Shown piece by piece: positions 11,710 through 22,700 of a stretch of 64,000 bases of DNA (the first letter of the stretch is position 1; each line of letters begins with the position of its first letter). Source of the DNA: Ailanthus altissimus (lineage: Eukaryota > Streptophyta > Magnoliopsida > Sapindales > Simaroubaceae); the NCBI GenBank assembly GCA_946807835.1, contig OX327691.1, positions 3,918,188 to 3,982,187 on the forward strand, read 5' to 3'. The notes beneath the pieces are model-generated. The model made no database searches, had not been told where the DNA came from, and saw only the letters and a list, made by a program, of their open reading frames with translations. A program made the translations under genes and the position numbers.

Positions 11710-13122
11710 AGAAGTAAGTTTGATGGCCACAGCCAGATATAGATAAATAGGGTTGTGCTTACAAACACCTTCCCCCTACCTTCTCTCCTTCACCTTTTCT
11801 TTTTCAAGCATGCCTCTCATTCTTCTATCAATTATGTAACATCTGTAATTTTCTTCCTATATAGGTGGGGCCAGAGGAAGAAAGAATGGCTCATTATAGT
11901 TTAACCAGTACTGTCTTTAACTACAGATAATGAGTTATCAGGCACATTCAATTTGTCTGGATCAATTAGACGACAGGTAATTCCATCATTTTCTTTTGCT
12001 GAGTTGCTGTTTCTTTAAAACATCATTAAGAACCGACTTTTGTTGTAGATCATTTAGTGTCAGGATTAGTAAGTTCAGGATAATAGAAGATTATCTAGAT
12101 TAATAGTTGACTCATCTTCTCATAAGCTGCTGTAAGTGTCGGATGCAGATTTTCTAAGTCATCCATTAATAAGAAGCCTACAGGGCAGTGTAAAGTCACT
12201 CTAAAGTTCAACAATGCTTATTTGAAAAAGGAGTTTCATCACCTAGAAATTATTCAATTGATGAATATAGTAATGGTGACAAGAGTGTCTGGAAACTCTT
12301 TAGACCTTTGATATGCAGGTTCCTTGTGGAAAGAGAATGCTCATATTTTGACAAATTGTTACAATAATGAAATTCCTGTAGACAAGGAAATTACTCATAT
12401 TTGTTATAATGGATACCTTTTTCAATTTAGTATTATATTGATCTGCTTAAAAGTTTCTGGACAAGATTTTTTCTTGGTTGGAAGCTGCTTGCAGAAGTGC
12501 TAAACAAAAAGGGATTAGTTTAGAAATGTACGAGTGTTTTTCTTTTATTTTACCTGAAACTTTCGAAGATCTCATTGGAACTCTAACCTGTTGACTGCTA
12601 GACCATGTTTCATACTGTTTTAACATGGGACTGATTTAGTCAGGATTTAGGTACAGGAAGTATTGATAGTAAGCTTCCTGCTATCCTGTTGAAAACATTA
12701 TTGGTTTTATAGTTTGATATGGACTTGAACCAATTTCCCTCCCCCCCCCCCCCCCCTCTCTCTTTTCATAGATGAATGTGGACCTCTCCGTTGCAGAGGG
12801 CCATCTTTGTAACATGGGAAAGATGATAGAAGAAATGAAGGGTAAACCGAGGAGCTCACTTGATCAGGTATGGTTGTTTTCCTTGGTGCAAATTTTCAAC
12901 TGCTTGGTTGTTAACCACAGGTCTGACAGGTGCTTTTAATACCGAGATGTAGAAGTCAACCTATAAAGTATGCCCTTGCAGTGTTCCATAGTTCGCATGA
13001 CAACTAGAATTGTGATGCAAAATATGTACATATTGCAGGTTTATTTTGGGAAGACAAAAGAAATGGTTTGCACTCTACGACCACTGTCTGAAGTGGTAAT
13101 AAGACTGCCCGATAGTTCATGA
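10314..13122 (+). CDS. CPB: F-actin-capping protein subunit beta, with a reading-frame break in exon 6
   Basis: This is the beta subunit of the heterodimeric capping protein, which binds barbed ends of actin filaments in the cytoplasm. Exons: 10314-10442, 10526-10596, 11125-11238, 11476-11558, 11640-11713, 11865-11976, 12772-12867, 13039-13122. Family blocks seen are [18 protein letters not shown] (exons 2-3), [19 protein letters not shown] (exon 4), [12 protein letters not shown] (exon 5), SGSIRRQ (exon 6), [13 protein letters not shown] (exon 7) and [18 protein letters not shown] (exon 8). The start was chosen from [10 protein letters not shown], which matches plant orthologues as I recall them. 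Intron 2 has a GC donor (10597). In exon 6 about 8 bases seem missing after codon GTC, giving TAA at 11928-11930 and a product of about 178 residues instead of about 255. Downstream frame and splice sites survive. Unusual substitutions in exon 7 and one missing residue near the C terminus fit relaxed constraint. A 16-C run lies at 12741-12756 in intron 6. Confidence 0.88.
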
Positions 13123-13781
13123 CTTTCTGTTTGGCTTTTGGAATGGGGAATATCTCAATTTGCATATGCAACGGTTGTGATATAGAAGATGTGTGATGTC
13201 TATGTTCTCATTGTAAACATAGATATGGATTGAGGTTGCACAGTTAAAGATTTAATCTTCTCTAGGATTTTGCACGGCCCTAGAACAAATTTTTCTCTCG
13301 AGAGACATTCTATTTAGGAGACATAGCACTACTTCTTTCTGTTTTCTTGAAGTTACTATGTTCATTCATTAGAAGATATGCAGACTAGTTTACCAATCAA
13401 TTATCACGAAATTTCTTTGATTTCTTTTTCTGCTTCAAATCTCTCTCATTTGACGGCCAAAAGTAATTGTAATCAGAATATGTTTTGCTATGGCTTGTTT
13501 GGTTTGCCACGTAGGGATTGTAATTGATATTAACAGTGTATTTTTTGTTTTGAGAAAAATATTTTTCATACCATTTTATATTTATATTTATATTTATGTT
13601 TATGCATAATTTTTTTTTAAAAAAAATAATTACTCTGAAACGCACTATAATAAAGCTTTTATATGTTAAAATTTTAGTAGTACTTTTGCTAGTTGCGTAT
13701 CATGAATTGCAGCTTTAACAATAATTATAATAATTACCTTTTTTCAAAGAAGTTTAGTGCTAGCAAGAGTGGTAAAATTTA
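13123..13781. other. 3' flank of the capping-protein gene
   Basis: This is a probable 3' UTR and intergenic DNA. A TATTTA-type hexamer run lies at about 13577-13602. No gene was recognised. Confidence 0.4.
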
Positions 13782-13850
13782 GAGCGTCCTAGTCGAATTG
13801 GTTAGTCTCTCTTTTGATGCTCACTCAAGATAGAGGTTCAATTTCATATG
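13782..13850 (+). mobile_element. tRNA-derived SINE head (A box and B box)
   Basis: TAGTCGAATTGG at 13790-13801 fits the RNA polymerase III A box. GGTTCAATTTC at 13835-13845 fits the B box with one deviation. Their spacing of 33 bp suits an internal pol III promoter. The sequence does not fold as an intact tRNA as far as I can see, so a SINE is more likely than a tRNA gene. Confidence 0.55.
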
Positions 13851-13851
13851 C

Positions 13852-14210
13852 GGTGAAATGGGGAAAGTTGTGTGTGTTGTATATTAAAAAAATAATAATA
13901 AATTTTGTAAGTATTAATGTGATAAACCTAGAAAGAAGTTTAAATAAAAAATAATGTGGTGAAATGGGGAGAGTTGTGTGTGTTGTATATTTAAAATAAT
14001 AATAATAAATTTTGTAAGTATTAATGTGATAAACCTAGAAAGAAGTTTAAATAAAAAATAAAGTGTAACCCATTTTATGTGAAATTGAACCTCTGACCTG
14101 GGTGAGCATTAAAGGAGGAGTGTGTGTATGTTGTATACTTAAAAAAAAAAAGTGATAAAATTTGTAAGTTAATTGTGATAATCCTAAAAAGAAGTTTAAA
14201 TAAGAAAGAA
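13852..14210. repeat. 106-bp tandem repeat, two full units and a third displaced partial unit
   Basis: GGTGAAATGGGGAAAGTTGT starts at 13852 and recurs at 13958 as GGTGAAATGGGGAGAGTTGT. Both run through GTGATAAACCTAGAAAGAAG. A diverged partial copy (GTGTGTATGTTGTATACTT onward) lies at about 14120-14210, after the inverted SINE fragment. The units look like SINE body plus tail duplicated locally. Confidence 0.75.
14081..14118 (-). mobile_element. Inverted fragment of the same SINE head
   Basis: GAAATTGAACCTCTGACC and GGTGAGCATTAAAGGAGG are the reverse complement of the B-box half of the SINE at 13806-13846, with several differences. Together with the upstream copy it forms an inverted pair around the tandem units. 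Confidence 0.55.
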
Positions 14211-14976
14211 TGAGTGGAACCACGAAAAAAATTTTCTACAAAAATTCAAAATTTAAACTTATTTCTGTTAATATACAGAATTCTGTACGCATCATAAAAA
14301 GTATTAAAGTCATAAATTTATTAGACATCATGTAACTTTATTACTCGTCATAATATAAACATAACCCGCAGAATTATTTCTTTCTTTGTAAAAAACCTTT
14401 CTAAGGAAAGCCGATCAAATGGGCACTTATTGCAGAAGCTATAGAGCACTAAGTCCATCTACATTATTCATTATAGTCTATAGATGCGCCAATTGCAGTT
14501 GCACCATAACGAGTTTCTGATGGTAACACGATATTATGTAATCAAATGAGATAACTTGGTAAAAATGGTCTACCTGGCACATGATAATCTACCATGGTAT
14601 TGCCATTCAGCCTATAGAATATTACATAATACAACGTGTCACGTGTGCTTCTAATTGTATAAAGTCAGCTAGTCATTTTACTCCTTAATAATACGGAATT
14701 CAACCACGATGATAACAAACAACATGCACATTGTACCTCAAATCAAAATTCTGGTACCTACGAAAATTCCATGGCATACTTAAATATGCTAACACATAGG
14801 ATACGGATATGATATTCCACTGCAGGTAACTAAGCAGTAAAACTCAGCAAAAACCAACTGTTTCCACTCAAGAATGGGATTTCAGCTCACGCAAACATTA
14901 TAACATTAGTATGTGAAATACTTTGAAGTAGATATAAGGCACCCTATAAGTTCGCAACATATCCCAAATGAATGAT
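14211..14976. other. 3' flank of the p23 gene, probably including its 3' UTR
   Basis: No separate gene was recognised. On the minus strand this follows the p23 stop codon. The transcript end cannot be fixed from sequence alone. Confidence 0.4.
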
Positions 14977-17191
14977 TCAAGTTTTAGAATTTGATCGTGA
15001 TTCCTCTTCCTCCACATCCCTCTTCTCCTCGGGTGTTGTTTCATCCGCATTCTCCTCTTCCACATCACTTTCGTCATTTTCTGAAAAAAGAAACATAAAA
15101 AACAAAATTAACATGGAGAAGTTTAGACCTTTGTCAAGTTTCTCAAGTCCAAATTAGATGCTAATTGAGAGCTTTCTAAAATGATTGTGAATTTAAATTA
15201 GGAAACTCACCATCATCACCAGCAGCTTCAGCAAAGTCACCACCCATGTTCATTTTCTAGAACCATGCCAAAAGGCAAATTGGGTAAGTCCACAAATATT
15301 TAAAGCGTATAACACAATAATATTTATATGGTAGTATCAACACTTACAGAGAAGTCAAAATCACCAAAGTCCATATCAGCATCAACTGCAACCAAACACC
15401 AACTTAGGAGAAAATTTTCACCCTCATAATCATATTTAAAGAATGATGGTCAAGATTGGACTCACCTTTATTTTCCTTCTCCTCATCCTCATCAACCCAC
15501 TTATCCCAATCAACTTTCAGAAACAGGGGAGGTCTTCCCTCCTGCTTTAACAACCTGCTCCACCATTTTTTCTCTGCCTTTTTCACAAGGTAACAGATAT
15601 TTCTCAAGCCAACACTGGCCTTGCTCTCCTGCATGTGCTGTAACCATACACTTAAGATTTGATAAATCCAGAAAAGGTAACCAACCAACATAAATGTGAT
15701 TATAGTTGGATACCTACATTTACATCAACCTTGTCATACAAATCCAAGTCAACTTCATAGGGTATCTTATCCGCTCCACTGGTAGCAGAGAAGAAAAATT
15801 TTCCTTCAGGCTCCAACTTAAGCTTTACATCCTGAGCATCAGGCAGGTCAATGATTATGTAGACCTTATCAGACCTCTGGGCCCATTTGACAGGAGGATG
15901 TCGGCTGGAAGTTGGATATTCAAAAACAAATTAGAAACAAAAAGGAACAATAAATAATAAACTTGCTAATCAGGCTACAAAATTAGTTTTCGTATTTCAC
16001 ATAGCGTACAGCATCTGCCACTAAAACAGAACAGTACATTTAGTTGCTCTATAATCTGCAGTAGCATAGCACCAGTTAAGTTAAAATTCTTGCTACGGAT
16101 GAACCAACCAGAGATGTGTGACCACCAACATTTACAAATGGTTTTCAGTTTTGAAACATGTTATTTCATCATAAATATGGTCAATTATATTTTTACACAG
16201 TCAATAACATCAGATACAGCAAAAGCAAAAGACAACCACTTCAGATCTACTTGAAGCAACCTTAACAAACATTAAGATTCGTCATATCAAGTATCATGCA
16301 CCTATCCTCCAAATCTAGCTTCACATGATTAAGACTTCCTCCACTATTACACGTAAATGCCAATGATGACACGCAACCATAGTAGGAGTCCCACATTCTG
16401 AGGAAAGCTTATCAAATTACCAAATTGAACATATGAATTGATAATAAATAAACACGAGTCACAAAAATCTGCAGCATGAGACCATACGAGTGCAAGAAGT
16501 ATCATCAATCATTTATGTAGTAATCTACACGAGTTAGAGCCCCTAATTTAGTCTACAGATGCAAGTAGCACAGAAGCAACAATGCAAAATCCGGGAAAAT
16601 TAGGGCAAATTCCTCCAAAGTCCCAAGACCCATCTTGGCTCTCAACAATTTTACATTTCAGAAATCCACTTAATGCCTAGTGACAATATCATTTATCTAA
16701 TACAATACTATATCCAAGGCCTTTAAGCTAATTGAGCTCAATATAAGCATTTAACAGTAAGAAGTGAGCCCGTAAAAGCAACAAGAAAGCTGCTCCTGCT
16801 TATAACTACCACAACATACACTAAGCTCTTCTATAAATGTTCCTGAAATCTACAAATCAAAATATTTCTGAAGTTTTTTTTTTTAACGAAAACAAAAATG
16901 GGAGAAATTTTCAAACATTTAAACCCAAAAAGTTTTCCTCTTGTTCATTTTATTTTCTCAGAAACCTAACTGAAAGATTTTTGCGGGCTCCCCAAAGCAG
17001 TAAATCAAAGAAATCGAGATAAAAGAAAAGAACCAACACCCAAAACTACAACTATCTTAACACAGCAGAGTATAACTAAAACATTTATTTACCTTTCCAC
17101 CTCCTTCATTTTCTCACCAAACAAACTTACCTTTAAAAAAAAAAAAAAAATTTAAAGGCGAGGCTAAAGAGTACGAGGAACAATACCTCAT
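14977..17191 (-). CDS. P23: Hsp90 co-chaperone p23 (CS-domain protein), six exons
   Basis: p23 binds the ATP-bound Hsp90 dimer through its CS domain and slows ATP hydrolysis, stabilising client complexes in cytosol and nucleus. Exons in coding order: 17187-17191, 15718-15904, 15466-15628, 15348-15385, 15211-15256, 14977-15080. All introns are GT-AG, and the joined frame is 543 bases (180 residues). The protein opens MSRHPPVKWAQRSDKVY. It has the family block GLRNICYLVKKAEKKWWSRL and the signature KVDWDKWVDEDEE, then a Met/Gly/Asp-rich linker and an acidic Glu/Asp tail ending NSKT. WWSRLLK resembles the shorter plant p23-2 type more than the GGM-repeat p23-1 type. Exon 1 supplies only ATGAG, and the rest of the first intron is 1282 bp. 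That start was chosen because it alone completes the invariant MSRHP. Convergent with the capping-protein gene. No damage seen. Confidence 0.92.
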
Positions 17192-17261
17192 CTTCTAGAA
17201 TGTCCAACAAAAATTTCAAGCAGAGAGATTTATAGCTTTGGAGAATCGAGAGAGACTGTGT

Positions 17262-17274
17262 ATTATATATATTG
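17262..17274 (-). promoter_or_regulatory. Candidate TATA box of the p23 gene
   Basis: On the minus strand the sequence reads TATATATAATACA, about 70 bp upstream of the start codon at 17191. The intervening leader is GA-rich. It is a reasonable plant TATA position but short for a leader plus transcription start. Confidence 0.4.
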
Positions 17275-17614
17275 ATCAAGTCCGATTTCTGATGTTGGGT
17301 CAACAAGCTACGAAACAGCTAAAATTGATGTTACTTATATTTTTTTAATATAACAATAATAGTACAGTGCTAATAATTTTATATCAATTAATATATTTAT
17401 TATTTTATATAGAGGAGGTTTTGTGATGTTTATTTTTAATGTGTATATTCACATTAAACCAAACAATAGGGGCGCGTTTAGATATTTTCATCAATTATTT
17501 CCTCCACCGACTGTTTCAGTTGCCGGTTATGTAGCTTTTTAAACCTCAGCCGTTAGGAACAGCTGGCTGTACAGCACATAATAAATATTATTAAATTTAA
17601 ATAAAATTGTAAGA

Positions 17615-19312
17615 ATACTTATAATTTTAATTTTGTTAAATATTATAATTTAAAATTTAATTTTAATTTTAATTTTAATTACGTTAATTATTATAATTTT
17701 GATTTTGATTCTAATTTTAATTTTAATATTAATTACATTAAATATTATAATTTTAATTCTAATTTTAATTTTAATTTAATTACATTAAATGTTATAATAT
17801 TAATTTTAATTATATTAAATATTATAATTCTAAATCTAAACTAATTTTATTTTTAATTACGTTAAATGTTATAATTTTAATTACATTAATTGTTATAATT
17901 CCAATTCCAATTTCGATTTCAATTACATTAAATATTATATTTACAATTCCAATTCCAATTTCAATTACGTTAAATGTTATAATTTCAATTCCAATTTCAA
18001 TTATGTTAAATCATATAATTCTAATTATATTAAATATTATAATTCTAATTCTAATTTTAAATTCAAATTCAATTATGTTAATTACTATAATTTCAATTTC
18101 AATTTCAATTTAATTTCAATGATGTTAAATGTTATAATTCTAATTTTAAATTAAATTTTAATTATGTTAAATGTTATAATTCGAATTTCAATTATAAAGT
18201 TAATTTTAATTACGTTAAATTTTATAATTCTAATTCTAATTTTAAATTAACTTAAGTTAAATTTTATAGCTCCAATTTTAATTTTAAATTAAATTACAAT
18301 TACATTAAATGTTATAATTATAACTCCAATTTTAATTTTAAATTAAATTATAATTACATTAAATGTTATAATTCTAATTCAATTTTAAATTTAATTTCAA
18401 TTATGTTAAATGTTATAATTTATTATAATTTTTGTTTCACTTATGGTAAATGTTATAATTCTAATTTTGAAATTCAATTTTAATTACATTAAATATTTTA
18501 ATTTCAATTTTAATTTTAAATTAAATTTTAATTATGTTAAATGTTAAAATTTTAATTCTAATTTTAAGTTAAATTTCAATTACGCTAAATGTTATAATTC
18601 TAATTCTAATTTTAAATTATATTTAACCTACATTAAATATTTTAATTTTAAATTTAATTTCAATTACGCTAAATATTATAATTCTAATTCTAATTTTAAA
18701 TTATATTTAACTTACGTTAAATATTATAATTTTAATTCTAATTTTAAATTTAATTTCAATTACGTTAAATGTTATAATTCTAATTCCAATTGTAAATTCA
18801 ATTAAAATTGCATTGAATGTTATAGTTCTAATTCTAATTTTAAATTCAATTTCAATTAGGTTAAATAATATAATTCTAATTCAATTTTAATTTGACTTAC
18901 GTTAAATATTATAATTCCACGTCCAAATCTAATTTTAATTACATTAAATTTTATCATTACAATTCTAATTACATTAAATTTTATAATTTTAATTTTAATT
19001 CTAGTTGTAATTTTAATTACATTAAATTTCATAATTACAATTTTAATTACATTACATTTTATAATTCCAATTCAAATTCAAATTTTAATTACATTAATTA
19101 TTATAATTCTAATTTCAATTCTAATTTCAATTTTAATTACATTAAATGTTATAATTGTGTATCCAATTTCAGTTACAATTACGTTAAATGTTATAATTCT
19201 AATTTTAATTTAAATTATATTAAATTTATAATTGCAATTCCAATTATATTAAATTTATAATTTCAATTCCATTCAATTCTAATTTTAATTACATTAAATA
19301 TTATAATCTAAA
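17615..19312 (+). repeat. Hexamer-phased AT array 1 (anchor GTTAAATGTTAT, plus orientation)
   Basis: The array is runs of 6-bp words of the form AATTNN (AATTCT, AATTTC, AATTAC, AATTTT), interrupted at irregular intervals by a 12-bp anchor close to GTTAAATGTTAT. Because both parts are multiples of six, the phase is kept for long stretches and a 122-codon frame opens at 18892-19260, reading N-F, N-S and YVKCY-type repeats. It is not a protein gene. Total length is about 1.7 kb. Confidence 0.85.
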
Positions 19313-19500
19313 AAAAAATTGATTTGTTATATATTTTGAAAATCAAAAATTGAAAAGTTAAGATGGTCCAATAAATACCTTAAAAATTATAAAATATTCA
19401 AAATATAAATACACTCCAAACAGTTGGACGATGTCAGTTCAGCCCCTCCATTAGCTGACAAATGGTAGCCAAGAGAGATGGGTTAACTCATATATTAACT
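19313..19500 (+). repeat. Array 3' tail module
   Basis: The first half (GGTCCAATAAATACCTTAAA and neighbours) matches 27546-27650, after array 3. The second half (AGCTGACAAATGGTAGCCAA then GGGTTAACTCAT) matches 30165-30220, before array 4. The recurrence ties the arrays to one repeat family with defined flanks. Confidence 0.65.
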
Positions 19501-19719
19501 ATGATTATTTAGACTACCTATATAATATCATCCTTTTATATTATGTAACATTTTTTAAAAAAATAACTGTTAACTAACAAATTATGTATAAGTGAAGATA
19601 TCCTAAATCTTTTGTTGGTGAAATGGGTAAAAAAATAGGAACACATACTACGTTAAATGGGATAAAACATATAACAAGTACTTGATGTATTTTTTTTGTA
19701 ACATAATATTAACCATGAT
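19492..19719 (+). repeat. Array-family module of about 228 bp (TTAACYATGATTATTTA to TTAACCATGAT)
   Basis: The segment matches the reverse complement of 26229-26465. It starts ATATTAACTATGATTATTTA and ends with the same motif again (ATATTAACCATGAT), i.e. it is framed by direct repeats. Its last bases are the target of the solo LTR that follows, and the module resumes at 25398. Confidence 0.6.
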
Positions 19720-22700
19720 TGTCACACCTCAGACCCAAAAGATCCGACACATGACATCACTTACATTTATTCAATGTATGTGCACTCATAAATAATATTT
19801 CATAAAATTTCAAACTTTAATTTAACATAGGAATCCTTAGCAAGTTGCTAGTAAGTTCAACACTAAAATCAACCTATAACCTAAAATATAAATATAAACT
19901 TCTACTGACAATATTTAAACATTCATTTCAAATTCTTTCAGAATTATAACAATTGAATTATGACTGGAACAATTACTAAACCGGAGATACACAGAGTTTT
20001 CTCAGAGATTAACACTCTACTACGTTACTAGTAGCAACTTTGTTACCGAAAGCTCAGAATATATTCATTATAAATTCTTACTTAAAATCAACCAATAACC
20101 ACACTTGGTGAAACTTAAACCAAATCCAACCACACAATAAAATAATATATAAGTATTAATTCAATAGAGACAACTCAAATATCTTATCCCACATGTCCCT
20201 AAATGAAACACTCAGCAGCCTAACAACTTAGGGAACCCAATGAATAGTAGAAGCCTTACCAAATTCGCTAAGTACACATGTACCTTATTTACCTGAAATT
20301 ATCATAAACTATAATTAGTATAAAACTCAGTAAGCATACTAATTTTTTATATATCAAATACAAATACATATATGTACACAATGCATACGTATGATATACT
20401 GTGATAAATCAAAATCAAAATCTTATCAAATCATATGTCATGTAAGCGCTTACACTGTCACGCCCCAGACCCAAAAGATCCGACACATGACATCACTTAC
20501 ATTCATTCACTGCATGTGCACTCATAAATAATATTACACAAAATTTTCAACTTTCATTCAACACAGAAATCCTTAGCAAGTTGCTAGTAAGTTCAACACT
20601 AAATCAACCATAACCTAACATATAAATATAAACTTCTCTTGACAATATTTAAACATTCATTTCAATTTCTTTCAGAATTATAGCAATTGAATTATGACTG
20701 GGACAATTATTAAACCGGAGATACGCAGAGTTTTCTCAAAGATTAACACTCTACTACGTCACCAGTAGCAACTTTGTTACCGGGAGCCCAGAATATATCC
20801 ATTGCAAATTCTTACTTAAAATCATCCAATAACCACACTTTATAAAACTTAAACCAAATCCAATCCACACACAATGAAATAATACATAAGTATTTATTCA
20901 ATAGGGACAAATCAAATATCTTATCCCACGTGTCCCCAAATGAAACACTTAGCAACCTAACAACTTAGGGAACCCAAGGAACAACAGAAGCCTTGCCAAA
21001 TCCGCTAAGCACACATGTACCTTATTTACCTGAAATCACCATAAACTATAATGAGTATAAAACTCAGTAAGCATACTAGTTTTTCATATATCAAATACAA
21101 ATACATATATGTACACAATGCATATGTATGATATGCTGTGATCAATCAAAATCATAATCTTATCAAATAACATATCATGTAAGCGCTTACACATTCTTTC
21201 AAAACACATAATAGGAATACCATTACTCGACTACTACTTAGTAGGACTTACATATCACATAATGAGCCAAATGTCACTCGTAGGTGACATACCGTATGAG
21301 AGGAATAGTACAAGTGAGGTCTTTAAATCACACATATATAACGCTTATGCCCGAAGGTAAAAGCCAAACCCTCACCCTGATCATCGGTAAGTCCTCTCAC
21401 ATGTACCAATACGCCACCACACGAATGTGATGACTCACACTTCCTTTAGGTACCAATAGGATCCTCCCTACATACGGAACACATAACATATACCGATCCC
21501 GAAGGAAAGGCCACACATAAAGGCTCCACAAATCACATAAAATGCCTACTAAGTTAACAGTGAGTTCAAGTACCCTCAAATCACAAAATATTTCTCATGG
21601 ACATATTACACTTCAAAAGCTTTCTTTATTAAACGCATCTTATTTTGGAAAGCTCACTTTCAAAAACACATGTATGTCCATGCTAAATGTCAATGCTCAC
21701 ATTCATAAACATATATTCACATTTCATATCAAAATATACTTTGACATATCATAAACATATTCTTAACCCCATTTACAAAATCATACAAAACAATTATTAT
21801 GTTTATTGTGATTCCAGTAGTAAGTCTAGTATACTTACCTCTTAACACTTTCAGCTACAAGGCTTAAATCTCCTTAACCTATCAATGGAGATTAATCCTT
21901 TCATAAGCCTCACAATTCACACAAAATACTTTAAATAGCTTACAAAATTATACACAATGCATTTATCACATCAAATTGGTCTAAATATTTGGTTTCTCAA
22001 AACCTGTCATTCTGACCACTTACACTTAACAAAAATTTCTAATACATCAAATGATGTCCAATTACTCCAAAATCAGAATATACCATTCTTGACTCATATA
22101 TCCTTCTTATATATGAATATTATATCAAATTTCCTACACAATCCATTCCATACACACCATCGAATCCAAACTACAAACCTGACAGGATCAAGATACTTAC
22201 TGAACAGTATTCAATCTCCCAATTTTATAAAATCATATACTAACTCAAAAATTATAAAACTACCACATAATTACTCTTAACACATATCTCAATCCATGAT
22301 AAATATTTCACTTCCAAATCACTGCCAAAAGTATTTTAAAACTATTTTATTCTATAACTTTAAAAATCTGTTAATCAAATATTGCAATGAGCTGATACAC
22401 TTTAGAAATTCATAACACTTCAACCACATTGATCTAAATTCTCAATTCCGAGTATATCATATTATACATATAAACTTATCATATTCCACAAATTCATAAT
22501 TTTTGAAGATCATTCAGTAGGACAAAAATTATTTTTCACTGTACTATACTGTTTACACAGGAAATTTCCAGAATTTCAGGGTCATTTTGGTAAATTCACT
22601 ATAAATTCAATTTCCAGAATTTTCAATCGATTCATAGTCTCAGATGATCATTAACATGTCTAATTTCATATACTAAAAATTCAAAACCAGAATCGAATCA

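Noticed and set aside
13790..13845. Possible tRNA gene from A and B boxes
   Set aside because: There is no convincing acceptor or anticodon stem, and tandem tail units follow, so a SINE is the better reading.
15404..15691. Open frame of 95 codons on the minus strand
   Set aside because: It is p23 exon 3 (15466-15628) with intron sequence at both ends.
18892..19260. Open frame of 122 codons rich in Asn, Phe, Tyr (also 31340-31681, 32383-32604, 32594-33037)
   Set aside because: It is a product of the six-base phase of the AT arrays. The opposite strand is also open over much of the same stretch (31343-31606, 32630-32935), and no start context or non-repeat domain exists.
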